Positions 20,637-30,960 of a stretch of DNA of 64,000 nucleotides are shown piece by piece. Made by a program: the position numbers and the translations under genes. Below the pieces are notes generated by a model. It was given only the letters and a program-made list of their open reading frames with translations. It was not told where the DNA came from and made no database searches. This DNA comes from Prochlorococcus sp. AG-418-G18. GTDB taxonomy: Bacteria > Cyanobacteriota > Cyanobacteriia > PCC-6307 > Cyanobiaceae. The stretch spans positions 1 to 64,000 of the forward strand of contig QCLX01000005.1 of the NCBI GenBank assembly GCA_003214215.1, written 5' to 3'. How positions within the stretch are numbered: position 1 is the stretch's first letter; each line of letters opens with the position of its first letter.

Positions 20637-20763
20637 AAAACTACTACTACTAGATATTTTTATTTTATTATTAATTATTTATTAGAAAGAAAGTAAAAAA
20701 TTTGTTATTGAATTTAATTTACGAAAAAAGTATATTGAGTATGTAAAAAAATTCCAAATTCTG

Positions 20764-21921
20764 ATGGAGATTATTTGTAATCAAAATGAGTTAAATAATG
20801 CTATTCAACTAGTAAGCAAAGCAGTTGCATCAAGACCCACTCATCCAATACTTGCAAATATACTTTTAACAGCTGATCAAGGAACAAATAAAATTAGCTT
20901 GACAGGCTTTGATCTGAATTTAGGAATTCAAACTTCTTTCGACGGAACTGTTAAAAATAGTGGGGCTATTACTATACCTTCAAAAATTTTATCCGAAATA
21001 GTAAATAAATTACCTAATGAATCACCTGTTTCTTTAGAGGTAGATGAAAATTCTGATAATATTTTAATAAAAAGTGATAGAGGTTCTTTTAACCTTAAAG
21101 GTATACCTTCTGATGATTATCCAAATTTACCATTTGTTGAAAGTGGCACTTCCTTAAATATTGATCCTAGTTCTTTTTTAAAAGCTCTCAAATCTACAAT
21201 CTTTGCTTGTAGTAATGATGATTCTAAGCAATTACTTACTGGGGTCAATTTTACTTTTAAAAAAAATTATTTAGAATCTGCTTCAACAGATGGTCATAGA
21301 TTGGCAGTTTCGATAATTGGTAATGAAGAAAATATCGATAATAAAGATAACTTACTTTTAAATGAAGGTGATTTATCAGTAACTATTCCAACTCGATCAT
21401 TAAGAGAAATTGAAAAATTAGTGACTTTGAGAAGTTCAGAAAATTCAATCAAGCTTTTTTATGACAAAGGTCAAGTTGTATTTATTTCTTCAACTCAAAT
21501 TATTACAACAAGAACCCTTGAAGGTGCCTATCCGAATTATTCACAATTGATCCCTGATACTTTTTCTAAGATTTTTAATTTTAATACTAAGAAATTAATT
21601 GATGCACTAGAAAGAATTGCTGTTTTAGCTGATCAGCAAAGTAGTGTTGTTAAAATTAAATTGGATAATACAGATTTAGCTTTAATAAGTGCAGATGCTC
21701 AAGATATTGGAAACGCAAACGAATCAATACCAGTATCTTCCTCTGGAGAAAACTTTGATATAGCATTTAATGTTAGATATCTTTTAGAGGGTTTAAAAGT
21801 AATTGCTTGTGAAAATGTGCTTTTAAAGTGTAATCTTGCAACTACGCCAGCTGTATTCGTTCCAGAAAATAATCTCAATTCTTTTACTTATTTAGTCATG
21901 CCTGTTCAGGTTCGTTCTTAA
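20764..21921 (+). CDS. dnaN: DNA polymerase III beta clamp
   Basis: The sliding clamp confers processivity on the replicative polymerase. The 385-residue protein shows the three-domain clamp pattern, starting MEIICNQNELNNAIQLVSKAV, with STDGHRLAV in the middle domain and the C-terminal YLVMPVQVR strand that ends the family. It stands alone at the origin: neither dnaA nor recF is next to it. The following gene starts one base after the stop, so it is very probably co-transcribed. Confidence 0.97.
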   Translation: MEIICNQNELNNAIQLVSKAVASRPTHPILANILLTADQGTNKISLTGFDLNLGIQTSFDGTVKNSGAITIPSKILSEIVNKLPNESPVSLEVDENSDNILIKSDRGSFNLKGIPSDDYPNLPFVESGTSLNIDPSSFLKALKSTIFACSNDDSKQLLTGVNFTFKKNYLESASTDGHRLAVSIIGNEENIDNKDNLLLNEGDLSVTIPTRSLREIEKLVTLRSSENSIKLFYDKGQVVFISSTQIITTRTLEGAYPNYSQLIPDTFSKIFNFNTKKLIDALERIAVLADQQSSVVKIKLDNTDLALISADAQDIGNANESIPVSSSGENFDIAFNVRYLLEGLKVIACENVLLKCNLATTPAVFVPENNLNSFTYLVMPVQVRS

Positions 21922-21922
21922 G

Positions 21923-22630
21923 TTGAAATTCCCAAAAGAAATTTTATTAAGCGAATTGCTAAATTACAACGTTAAGGGCAATCTGGTACTTAATTATGGA
22001 AAAGGTGAGAATGTTTGGATGCATCCTCCAGTTCATCGTATTTTGGGATGGTACTCTCGTCCATCAAATTTTGATTTAAAACGAAACGTTTGGAAATTAA
22101 ATCAAATTAGTCAAATAGTAGATAATGAAATTTATGTAAAAGGCGATCCTGCAATTTCAGATTTGGCAACTTTAAATCGATTTCCAACTTTAATAGAAGC
22201 TAATTTGATAAATATAAATGGTTCAAAAATAGGAGTAATAGCAGATTTTTTATTTGAAATAAAAACAGGTGAGATTCAATATTATTTAGTTTCAAGATCT
22301 AATCCTAAGATTCCAGGTTCTAGTAGATGGAAATTAAATATTGAAAATATTAATGATCAACAACCTGGTTTGGTTTTTTGTGAAAGTAATTCTTTAGAGG
22401 ATTTATCTTTAATAAAATCAAGTATTAAAAATGAATTTCTGCAAAAAGGAAAAAAAATTTTTGATAGATTTGATGATATGAAAAATATAGCTTCAAGTAG
22501 ATTAGAGGATTGGCTTGAAGAAGATGAAGATATAAACCAAAACTCAGATTTTAGAGAAAAAAGTTTTTATAATGAGGAGAGAAAATCAAAGTCTTTCACT
22601 AATCAAAGAGAAGATGATCCTTGGATTTAA
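21923..22630 (+). CDS. PRC-barrel-like conserved protein
   Basis: This 235-residue protein has a TTG start immediately after dnaN. Residues 90-140 (NLININGSKIGVIADFLFEIKTGEIQYYLVSRS, in pieces) resemble a PRC-barrel beta strand set, and a second, weaker one may follow. The C-terminus is a charged, probably disordered tail ending DDPWI. Proteins of this type sit between dnaN and purL in marine picocyanobacteria; the function is unknown. The 3-bp gap to purL suggests one transcript. Confidence 0.75.
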   Translation: MKFPKEILLSELLNYNVKGNLVLNYGKGENVWMHPPVHRILGWYSRPSNFDLKRNVWKLNQISQIVDNEIYVKGDPAISDLATLNRFPTLIEANLININGSKIGVIADFLFEIKTGEIQYYLVSRSNPKIPGSSRWKLNIENINDQQPGLVFCESNSLEDLSLIKSSIKNEFLQKGKKIFDRFDDMKNIASSRLEDWLEEDEDINQNSDFREKSFYNEERKSKSFTNQREDDPWI

Positions 22631-22633
22631 AGA

Positions 22634-24973
22634 ATGATAAATTCAGATAATAATGATCTATATGATCTTAATGAGGCACTCAAAGTTGAAAATTTAACAA
22701 TTAATGATTATGAAGAAATTTGCAAAAGATTAAACAGAAAACCAAATAGGACCGAACTAGGAATGTTTGGCGTTATGTGGTCTGAACATTGTTGTTATAG
22801 AAATTCAAAACCTTTATTATCAAATTTTCCTACTAAGGGAAAAAATGTTTTAGTTGGCCCTGGAGAAAATGCTGGTGTTATTGATGTTGGAAATAATCAA
22901 AAACTTGTTTTTAAAATAGAAAGCCATAATCATCCTTCTGCAATTGAACCTTTTCAAGGCGCGGCAACAGGTGTAGGAGGAATATTAAGAGATATTTTTA
23001 CAATGGGAGCAAGGCCAATTGCAGTATTAAATTCATTGAGATTTGGAAATCTTGATAAATTATCAAATGTTGATTTACTTCGTGGAGTTGTATCTGGTAT
23101 CGCACATTATGGTAATTGTGTAGGTGTGCCAACCGTTGGAGGAGAAATTGATTTTGATGATAGTTATTCTGGAAATCCTTTAGTCAATGTTATGGCTTTG
23201 GGGCTGTTAGAAACTGATGAAATCGTTTGTTCCGGAGCCAAAAATGTTGGATCACCAGTACTGTATGTTGGCAATACTACTGGAAGAGATGGCGTAGGCG
23301 GTGCAAGTTTTGCAAGTTCAGAATTAACTACTACTTCATTAGATGATAGACCAGCAGTGCAAGTAGGTGATCCGTTTATTGAGAAAAGTCTTATAGAAGC
23401 ATGTTTAGATGCTTTTAAGACAGGAGACGTAATTGCAGCTCAAGATATGGGTGCAGCAGGTTTAACTTGTAGCAGTGCAGAAATGGCTGCAAATGGAAAT
23501 TTAGGTATATCTATTGATCTAGATTTAGTTCCTTCCAGAGAAGATAATATGTCCTCATATCAATATTTATTATCTGAATCGCAAGAAAGAATGTTGTTCG
23601 TTGTTAAGGAAGAAAAAGTTCATAAACTTATTGAAAAATTTAACAAATGGGGATTATATGCCAATGTAATTGGTCAAGTAATAGAGACTAATGAGGTCAT
23701 TATTTCTCATAAAAGTAAAATTGTTGCTCAAATTCCTACTTCTGCTTTGTCTGATGATACTCCCATAAATTTTCATGAAGTAATAAGTAACCCGCCAGAT
23801 TATTTATTAAAAAAATGGGAATGGAAAGAAAACAATTTGCCAGAAATTAATGATTATAAAATATTTTCACTGAAAGATCATAAGACTTTTTCTTATTCCC
23901 AAATAATTTTAAAACTTCTCTCTAATCCATCAATAGCTTCTAAAAAATGGATTTATAAGCAATATGATTCACAAGTGCAAGCAAATACAGTTTTTAAACC
24001 TGGAGAATCAGATGCAGCAGTAATAAGATTAAGACACCAAAATGAGAAAAATAAAAATAAAGTGTTTTCTGGAGTTGCTGCCTCAGTAGATTGTAATAGC
24101 AGATGGGTTTTTCTTGATCCTTTTAGAGGAACTATTGCTGCAGTTGCAGAGTCTGCAAGAAACGTTAGTTGTGTTGGTGCTGAACCAGTAGCAATTACAA
24201 ATAACTTGAATTTTTCTTCTCCTGAGACTGAAATAGGATATTGGCAACTTTCAACTTCATGTAATGCAATATCTGAAGCTTGTAAAGCTTTAGAAACTCC
24301 TGTTACTGGAGGAAATGTATCTTTATATAATGAATCAAAAAATAAAGATAATGAAGTTACTCCTATTAATCCTACTCCAGTAATAGGGATGGTTGGAAGG
24401 ATAGATAATGTTGAAAAATCTATAAGTAGTTCATGGAAAAAAATAAATGATCAAATCTGGTTAATTGGGTCATATAAATCAGAAACAACAATTGCGGCTA
24501 GTTCTTATTTAGAGTATTTCCATGGAGAAGTTACTGGTCGACCTCCAAAAATAGATTTGCAGGATGAAAAATTTTGCCAGAGTTTTTTAAGAAATGCGAT
24601 TTTAAAGAGTTTTGTAGTTTCTTCTCACGATATAAGTGATGGAGGTTTGGCTATAGCTTTAGCAGAGTGTTGTATTTTGTCCTCCAAGGGAGCAACGATA
24701 GAATTAGAGAGTCATCCAGATAGAGATGATAATTTATTGTTTGCAGAAGGAGGTTCTAGAATAATTTTTTCTATAGATAATATAAAAGAAAAAGAATGGC
24801 TTGAATATCTAAAAAAAGTTCAAATAAATTCCCCTTCTAGTGTATATGTAAAAAAAATAGGGTATGTTTCTAGTCAAACACTCCAGATAAAAATTCAAGA
24901 TAAAGAAATCTGCAAAATTAGACTTGAGGAATTAACCGAAAAATTTAATAATAGTATTTCAGGCAATTTTTAA
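22634..24973 (+). CDS. purL: Phosphoribosylformylglycinamidine synthase II
   Basis: PurL, with PurS and PurQ, converts FGAR to FGAM in purine synthesis. The 779-residue small-subunit form has the FGMFGVMWSEHC-like segment (GMFGVMWSEHCCYRNSK), the ESHNHPSAIEPFQGAATG substrate loop and the DMGAAGLTCSSAEMA segment, all hallmarks of the AIRS/FGAMS fold. purS and purQ are not in this window. purF follows 47 bp downstream in the same direction. Confidence 0.97.
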   Translation: MINSDNNDLYDLNEALKVENLTINDYEEICKRLNRKPNRTELGMFGVMWSEHCCYRNSKPLLSNFPTKGKNVLVGPGENAGVIDVGNNQKLVFKIESHNHPSAIEPFQGAATGVGGILRDIFTMGARPIAVLNSLRFGNLDKLSNVDLLRGVVSGIAHYGNCVGVPTVGGEIDFDDSYSGNPLVNVMALGLLETDEIVCSGAKNVGSPVLYVGNTTGRDGVGGASFASSELTTTSLDDRPAVQVGDPFIEKSLIEACLDAFKTGDVIAAQDMGAAGLTCSSAEMAANGNLGISIDLDLVPSREDNMSSYQYLLSESQERMLFVVKEEKVHKLIEKFNKWGLYANVIGQVIETNEVIISHKSKIVAQIPTSALSDDTPINFHEVISNPPDYLLKKWEWKENNLPEINDYKIFSLKDHKTFSYSQIILKLLSNPSIASKKWIYKQYDSQVQANTVFKPGESDAAVIRLRHQNEKNKNKVFSGVAASVDCNSRWVFLDPFRGTIAAVAESARNVSCVGAEPVAITNNLNFSSPETEIGYWQLSTSCNAISEACKALETPVTGGNVSLYNESKNKDNEVTPINPTPVIGMVGRIDNVEKSISSSWKKINDQIWLIGSYKSETTIAASSYLEYFHGEVTGRPPKIDLQDEKFCQSFLRNAILKSFVVSSHDISDGGLAIALAECCILSSKGATIELESHPDRDDNLLFAEGGSRIIFSIDNIKEKEWLEYLKKVQINSPSSVYVKKIGYVSSQTLQIKIQDKEICKIRLEELTEKFNNSISGNF

Positions 24974-25020
24974 ATATGAAAAATTTTTTTCAACTATTAA
25001 AATTTTTAAGAAATTAAGTT

Positions 25021-26481
25021 ATGTGTGGAATAGTTGGAATCGTTTCTTCAGATGATGTAAATCAACAAATTTACGATAGTCTTTTACTTCTACAGCATAG
25101 AGGTCAAGACTCAACGGGTATAGCCACTATGGAAAATACTATTTTCCATATACATAAGGCTAAAGGTCAGGTTAGTACTGCTTATAGAACCAGAGATATG
25201 AGAAATCTAATAGGCAAAATTGGATTAGGCCATGTTAGATACGCAACAAAGGGGTCAGCAGAAAGTGTAGAGGAAGCTCAGCCTTTTTATGTTAATGCTC
25301 CTTATGGAATTGTTTTAATACATAATGGTAATTTGACAAATACCAGAGATTTAGAAAAACAATTATTTAATATTGATAAGCGCCATACTAATTCTTCAAG
25401 TGATACTGAAATGCTATTAAATGTATTTGCGACAGAATTACAAGAACAAATTCATAATCAAAAATTAGAACCTGATATTATTTTCGATGCTGTCAATTCT
25501 TTACATAAAAGAATTCAGGGATCATATGCTTCAATAGCATTAATTTCTGGACATGGCTTATTAGCATTTAGAGATCCTTTTGGTATTAGGCCTTTAGTCA
25601 TAGGAAAAAGACTTTCATTAACCACCAAAAAAGAAGAATGGATGGTTGCTAGCGAATCACTAGTTCTTGAGAATAACGATTATCAAGTAGTGAGAGATGT
25701 AGATCCTGGAGAAGCTATTTTTATTAATCTTAATGGCGAATTTTTTTCAAAGCAATGTTCTGAAAATCCTATGTTATTCCCCTGTGCTTTTGAATATGTT
25801 TATTTAGCAAGGCCAGATTCAATTATGAATGGGATTTCTGTGTATAAAGCTCGTTTAAAAATGGGAGATTATTTGGCTGAAACAATCAAAGAAACAATAA
25901 ATTCTGGAGATGTTGATGTTGTAATGCCTATTCCTGATTCTTCTCGTCCTGCTGCTATGCAAGTTGCAAGACAGTTAGGAATTGAATACCGAGAAGGTTT
26001 TTTTAAAAATAGATATGTTGGGAGAACATTTATAATGCCTGGACAGCAAAAACGAAAGAAATCTGTAAGACAAAAATTAAATGCTATGAGTGCCGAGTTT
26101 AAAAATAAAAACGTATTAATTGTTGATGATTCTATAGTAAGAGGCACAACCTCAAAAGAAATTGTTCAGATGGCAAAAGATGCAGGAGCAAATAAAGTCT
26201 TTTTCACATCCGCAGCACCTCCTGTTCGTTATCCTCATGTTTATGGAATTAATATGCCAAATAGAGACGAATTAATAGCTCATGATAAAACAATAAGTGA
26301 AATTGCTGATCAACTTGAAATTGATAATCTCGTTTATCAAAGCGTTAAGAATTTACGAAATTCCATATTATGCGACTCTACTATTGAAGATTTGGAAATG
26401 AGTTGTTTTACTGGTTCTTATGTAACTGGGACAGTAAATCAAGAGTACTTAAATTGGGTTGAAAATGAATACAAGTCTTAG
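25021..26481 (+). CDS. purF: Amidophosphoribosyltransferase
   Basis: PurF makes phosphoribosylamine from PRPP and glutamine, the first committed purine step. The N-terminal nucleophile cysteine is residue 2 (MCGIVGI), to be exposed after removal of Met. The PRPP-binding loop [17 protein letters not shown] is intact in the C-terminal phosphoribosyltransferase domain. The 486-residue length is normal. The gene's stop overlaps the end of the convergent gyrase-type gene by 4 bp. Confidence 0.97.
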   Translation: MCGIVGIVSSDDVNQQIYDSLLLLQHRGQDSTGIATMENTIFHIHKAKGQVSTAYRTRDMRNLIGKIGLGHVRYATKGSAESVEEAQPFYVNAPYGIVLIHNGNLTNTRDLEKQLFNIDKRHTNSSSDTEMLLNVFATELQEQIHNQKLEPDIIFDAVNSLHKRIQGSYASIALISGHGLLAFRDPFGIRPLVIGKRLSLTTKKEEWMVASESLVLENNDYQVVRDVDPGEAIFINLNGEFFSKQCSENPMLFPCAFEYVYLARPDSIMNGISVYKARLKMGDYLAETIKETINSGDVDVVMPIPDSSRPAAMQVARQLGIEYREGFFKNRYVGRTFIMPGQQKRKKSVRQKLNAMSAEFKNKNVLIVDDSIVRGTTSKEIVQMAKDAGANKVFFTSAAPPVRYPHVYGINMPNRDELIAHDKTISEIADQLEIDNLVYQSVKNLRNSILCDSTIEDLEMSCFTGSYVTGTVNQEYLNWVENEYKS

Positions 26482-28919
26482 TCTAAAAAATTTTTATGTC
26501 GAAAACAATTTATAAGATATTCTTCTGTATCAAATTTTAAAAAGTCAATTAAAAAATTTGTCTTGTTAGATTTGAAAATTAATTTTTTAAGGTCTAATCT
26601 AGCAGATTTATTTTTATTAGTTTCAATATCAAGGTAATGATTATTAGATAATATTTTTATGAAGTAATCGTTTTTAAGTTGAGTTTTTTCATTTAAATAT
26701 CCTAGACTATATTCATTAGCATAATAAATTTCATTACTATTGATACAAAAGATTTTTCCTTTTTTAGAAATTAAATAAATATTTTCTTCATTTTTATATG
26801 GACAACAAGAAACAATTTCTTCAGTTGGAAAAGTTTTTGTAAGTATAACTCCCTGAGATTGTTTAGTAGTTGGTGCTAAATTGTTACTTGATAAATTAAA
26901 TTTAAAAATTCTCCCTATAGAAGTTAATATTATTAAATCTTCTTCTTCATTAGAAACAAATGAATCAATGATTTTTATATTATTTTTCAATCTTGTAATT
27001 GTGAAGGATCTTTTGCTTTTTATCATATCTTCATCAAATAAAACTTTTTTAAATCTTCCATCTGAATTCAAAATGCATAAATAATTATTAATTCCTTTTT
27101 TAATTGAATGAAAATTCAATATTTCATTGGGATCAATAGTTCCAAGAACTTTTTTATCTAATTTATAATCATTATTAATATTGGACTCCCAATCAACATT
27201 AAATATCTTTCCAGTAAAGGTAGTTCCAATTATTTTAATATTTTTATCAATATTGCATATAAATTTTTGTATATTTTTATTATCGATAATTTTATTTGCA
27301 TCTTCAAATGATTTTTTATAATTATTAAAAATCATTTTTCTTAAATATAGTCTATTGTCTATATTTATTTTAGTTTTTTTATGGATTAATTCTTCTAGTA
27401 TTTGATTATTAAGTATTTCTAATTCTTCATTATGGTTTATATTTTTAAGTACATTTGTTTTTCTCTTGATATTATATTTTTTCTTTAAAATTAATAATTC
27501 TTCTTTTAGTAATTCTAGTAGTATTTTTCTATTGTTTAATAATTTTTGAAAATAAATCTTTTGTTCTTGCAACTTTTTTGAATCATCAATTATTTGATTT
27601 CTTTCTAAATTCGTTAACTTTTTTAGTGGCATATCCAAAACTGAATTGGCTTGTTTTTGACTTAATAAAAAATTATCAATCAACTTTAATTTTGCTTCTG
27701 ATGAATTTTGTGAGGTTTCAATAATTTCAATTACTTTTTTTATATTTTTTGTTGCTTTGGATAAACCTTCTAATATTTCTAGTTTTTCAACAGTGTTTTT
27801 TAAAAAATAATTAGTTCTTTTTTTAATAGTTTCTTCTCTAAATTCAAGAAAAAAATTAAGATATTTTCTTAGGTTTAGTTGAACTGGTTTTCCTTTTATT
27901 AGAGCTAAAAAAATCGCACCAAAGTTTGTTTGAAGAGTTGTCTTCTTATATAAATTTGAAATTATGATTTCAGCATTAGAATCTTTTTTTAGCTCTATCA
28001 CTATTCTCATTCCATCTCTATCACTTTCATCTCTGATATCAGAGATTCCATTAATTTTTCCTTCATTAACAATTTCTGCTAGTTTTTCAATCCAGCTAGC
28101 TTTGCTGACTTGATAAGGCAGTTCTGAAATTATTAATGCATTTTTTTTGTGTTTACCCTTACCTAAATTTAATTCTTCTGTTTTTATGACACCTCTTATA
28201 GTTATTGATCCTTTTCCTGTTTCGTACAATTCTTCTATAGCTTTATCATAAATTAATTCTCCCCCAGTGGGAAAATCAGGACCCCTAATTATGCAAGCAA
28301 GTTTTTTATCACTTATATCTTTATTGTCTATTAATGCAACTAAACTATCTATTACTTCTCCTAGGTTGTGAGGAGGTATGTTAGTTGCCATTCCAACAGC
28401 TATACCTGAAGATCCGTTCAATAATAAAAACGGAAGTTGAGCTGGAAGAACATCGGGTTCTTTTTGTGAACCATCAAAATTATTCGTAAAATTTACTGTC
28501 TCTGATCCGATTTCTTCAAGAAATCCTTTGTGTGCAATTGGCGCTAATCTGGTTTCAGTGTATCTCATTGCAGCAGGTGGATCATTATCTACTGATCCAA
28601 AATTTCCATGGCCCTCTAGAGTTGGATATTTGGTTGAAAAACTTTGTACTAGTCTTACTAATGCATCATATACCGCTTGGTCTCCATGAGGATGGTATTT
28701 GCCAAGTACATCTCCAACAACTCTTGCACATTTCCTAAATGGTCTATCAGGTGTTAATCCTAATTCGTGCATTGCAAAAAGTATTCTTCTTTGGACAGGC
28801 TTAAGGCCGTCTCTTGCATCTGGAAGAGCACGTCCAACTATTACACTCATTGCATATTCAAGATAAGAACGTTGCATTTCTTCTTGGAGTGAGATAGAAG
28901 TGAAATTTTTCTTATCCAT
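26478..28919 (-). CDS. Type IIA topoisomerase subunit A (GyrA/ParC-type)
   Basis: This 813-residue protein has the GyrA/ParC breakage-reunion domain: it opens [29 protein letters not shown] in pieces, and the catalytic tyrosine is Tyr120 in [10 protein letters not shown]. The C-terminal third is a diverged beta-pinwheel, very rich in Asn, Ile and Lys, and I find no GyrA box (QRRGGKG). It may therefore be a relaxing or decatenating paralogue rather than the supercoiling gyrase; cyanobacterial annotations usually say gyrase/topoisomerase IV subunit A. It converges on purF. Confidence 0.88.
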   Translation of the reverse strand: MDKKNFTSISLQEEMQRSYLEYAMSVIVGRALPDARDGLKPVQRRILFAMHELGLTPDRPFRKCARVVGDVLGKYHPHGDQAVYDALVRLVQSFSTKYPTLEGHGNFGSVDNDPPAAMRYTETRLAPIAHKGFLEEIGSETVNFTNNFDGSQKEPDVLPAQLPFLLLNGSSGIAVGMATNIPPHNLGEVIDSLVALIDNKDISDKKLACIIRGPDFPTGGELIYDKAIEELYETGKGSITIRGVIKTEELNLGKGKHKKNALIISELPYQVSKASWIEKLAEIVNEGKINGISDIRDESDRDGMRIVIELKKDSNAEIIISNLYKKTTLQTNFGAIFLALIKGKPVQLNLRKYLNFFLEFREETIKKRTNYFLKNTVEKLEILEGLSKATKNIKKVIEIIETSQNSSEAKLKLIDNFLLSQKQANSVLDMPLKKLTNLERNQIIDDSKKLQEQKIYFQKLLNNRKILLELLKEELLILKKKYNIKRKTNVLKNINHNEELEILNNQILEELIHKKTKINIDNRLYLRKMIFNNYKKSFEDANKIIDNKNIQKFICNIDKNIKIIGTTFTGKIFNVDWESNINNDYKLDKKVLGTIDPNEILNFHSIKKGINNYLCILNSDGRFKKVLFDEDMIKSKRSFTITRLKNNIKIIDSFVSNEEEDLIILTSIGRIFKFNLSSNNLAPTTKQSQGVILTKTFPTEEIVSCCPYKNEENIYLISKKGKIFCINSNEIYYANEYSLGYLNEKTQLKNDYFIKILSNNHYLDIETNKNKSARLDLKKLIFKSNKTNFLIDFLKFDTEEYLINCFRHKNFLD

Positions 28920-28996
28920 CAGAGCAATAAAATTAAATATGTATTAATTAACTAAATTAAGACTAATAGGTAAACAAATATTTACCAGTATATAAA

Positions 28997-29860
28997 TCAA
29001 GAAGAAGCATTTATTTTGGATTTTGCCATTATTGTATCCGTTAAAAGCTGATCATTTTGTAAGAGGATTTCTGTTGAGGCCTGTAAATTTTCTCCCCATA
29101 ACTGTTCTTTCCTATAATCATAACTAACATAATTTGGATCGATTGCTAAAGCTTTCTTTGCCAATTGAAGTGCTAGTTCAACATTCTTTGTTCTTAAACA
29201 AGAAGCAAGTCCTAGTATTGGTTCAGCATTATCTTCTATCGAAATTGCTTTCTCAAAATGTTTTATTGATAGATCCATATTATTTATCTCGAAATAAGCT
29301 AAACCTTTATTATTTATTGCTTGCCAGAATTCAGGTTTAATCTTTATAGATTTATCAAATACTTTAATAGCCTCAGAGTAATTCTTTTCCATTAAAAAAA
29401 TATTACCTAATTGAAAAATAGCTTTATGATTACGTGGATCTATCTTCAATCCTTTCTCTAAAGCATTCTTTGCATTTTGTATTTGTGACATTTTGAGGTA
29501 AACATTACTTTTAGCGAAATATATTTCGCTAATATTCGAATTGATTATTTCTGCTTTGTTTAGCGAAATTAGTGCTTTTTTATATAGTTTGTTAGCTATT
29601 TGTGTTTCAGATAAGATTAACCATAGTTTTTCATCTTTTTGATTTATTTTTACTGCTAATTTGGCTAAGTTAAGACTTTCTTTAAATTGTCCAAAATATA
29701 AAAGTTGATAAGCACTTTTACCAATAGATAAGCTTTCTTTTTCTAAATTTTTGACTGTTGGGAGGTAATAATATGGAACTAAGGATTGAACTTGTTCTAC
29801 TTTTAAAAAGTAAAAACAAATTAAAGAAATGCATATTATATTTTTAAAATTTTTTTTCAT
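28997..29860 (-). CDS. TPR-repeat protein, probably exported
   Basis: The 287-residue protein starts with a hydrophobic signal-like segment (NIICISLICFYFLKV) followed by at least five tetratricopeptide repeats between residues 45 and 260, recognisable by the alternating small and aromatic positions (for example AIFQLGNIFLMEKNYSEAIKVFDKSIKI, in pieces). TPR proteins are assembly scaffolds, in cyanobacteria often for photosystem or membrane complexes; no specific partner can be named here. It sits 6 bp downstream of queG on the same strand. Confidence 0.85.
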   Translation of the reverse strand: MKKNFKNIICISLICFYFLKVEQVQSLVPYYYLPTVKNLEKESLSIGKSAYQLLYFGQFKESLNLAKLAVKINQKDEKLWLILSETQIANKLYKKALISLNKAEIINSNISEIYFAKSNVYLKMSQIQNAKNALEKGLKIDPRNHKAIFQLGNIFLMEKNYSEAIKVFDKSIKIKPEFWQAINNKGLAYFEINNMDLSIKHFEKAISIEDNAEPILGLASCLRTKNVELALQLAKKALAIDPNYVSYDYRKEQLWGENLQASTEILLQNDQLLTDTIMAKSKINASS

Positions 29861-29866
29861 TTTGAT

Positions 29867-30814
29867 TTATTGATTTTTTAGATTGGCTTTAATATTTCTT
29901 CGCCACATCCATGGTTTAATTCTTTTTAATGTGCTTCCTTGAAGTTTTTCTTGCCATTTTTTATCACTCCAACTTAGTGCCTCAATATTAAGCTCTTCAA
30001 TCCATTCTTTTGGTGTAGTTTCAAAACTGTTGTTGTATGGTACTGATTTATTCCATGGACATACATCTTGACAAATATCACATCCAGCTACCCATCCATT
30101 TAAATTTTTTTCTACATTTTTTGGAATAGTTTTTTTTCTACTTTCTATAGTGTGATAAGCAATGCAAAGATTTGATTGTACAACGAAGGGTTCAACTATT
30201 GCCTCTGTAGGACAATGTTCTATACATTTATCACATTTTCCACAAAGTGATTCATGAGGTTTATCTGGCACTAGATCTTTTGTCAGGATCAAAAATCCTA
30301 AAGTAAACCAAGAACCATTTTTTTTGTTTATTAGATTACTATTTTTCCCTATCCATCCAAGACCTGATTCTTCAGCCCATGCTTTCTCAAGTAGTGGTGA
30401 TGTGTCAACACATATTTTCCATTTGCAATCTGGAATTTCTTGGTTAATCCATCTACCAATATTCTTTAATTTTTTATAAATCACTTTATGGTAATCTTCT
30501 CCATGACTAAATTTTCCTACCTTTAAAAAGGTATTTATATTGTTGTTTTTTGAACTGATGTAAGTAAATCCAACACTTAGAACACTTTTTGCTCCTTCAA
30601 GAAGTGTGCTTGCGTTTTTTCTTCTTTTTGCTTCCATCCATTTCATGTCACCATGATAGTTGTTTGATAACCATCTATCTAAGGAATTAGTTCTTAATTT
30701 TAAGCGCGAACTGCCAGGTATCGAAGCAATTCCAGATATTGTAAAACCCTCATTGATTGCTCTTTCTTTCAATTTTTTACTAATTTCTTTTTTGTCTTTT
30801 AGGTTATTAATCAT
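29867..30814 (-). CDS. queG: Epoxyqueuosine reductase
   Basis: QueG performs the last step of queuosine synthesis on tRNA wobble position 34, using cobalamin and two [4Fe-4S] clusters. The ferredoxin-like cysteines are clear: CGKCDKCIEHCPTEAI and CDICQDVCPWN. At 315 residues it lacks the C-terminal HEAT-type extension of longer homologues such as the E. coli protein, but the catalytic core is complete. Dependence on cobalamin fits the presence of the B12 gene cbiD in the same window. Confidence 0.94.
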   Translation of the reverse strand: MINNLKDKKEISKKLKERAINEGFTISGIASIPGSSRLKLRTNSLDRWLSNNYHGDMKWMEAKRRKNASTLLEGAKSVLSVGFTYISSKNNNINTFLKVGKFSHGEDYHKVIYKKLKNIGRWINQEIPDCKWKICVDTSPLLEKAWAEESGLGWIGKNSNLINKKNGSWFTLGFLILTKDLVPDKPHESLCGKCDKCIEHCPTEAIVEPFVVQSNLCIAYHTIESRKKTIPKNVEKNLNGWVAGCDICQDVCPWNKSVPYNNSFETTPKEWIEELNIEALSWSDKKWQEKLQGSTLKRIKPWMWRRNIKANLKNQ

Positions 30815-30960
30815 TTCTTTATTATGTATTGAAAATTTTTTTAAAAGTCATTTTGGGCAAGAAACTAATAAATAATTTAAATTTATTAAAAAAATTTATA
30901 TCCTTATTAAGTAAAAACAGCTAAATTATTAGTAAAATTAGTTTAGTTAATACAATTATT

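Larger units (their letters stand above)
20427..20763. other. oriC: Probable chromosomal replication origin region
   Basis: This 337-bp gene-free stretch directly precedes dnaN and is even more AT-rich than its surroundings. It contains a direct repeat (20469-20483 and 20500-20514), three sequences matching or nearly matching the cyanobacterial DnaA box, and long A/T runs suited to unwinding. Placement before dnaN is where Prochlorococcus chromosome numbering conventionally starts. dnaA is not adjacent. The dnaN promoter must also lie here; TATATT near 20731 is a possible -10. Confidence 0.65.
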
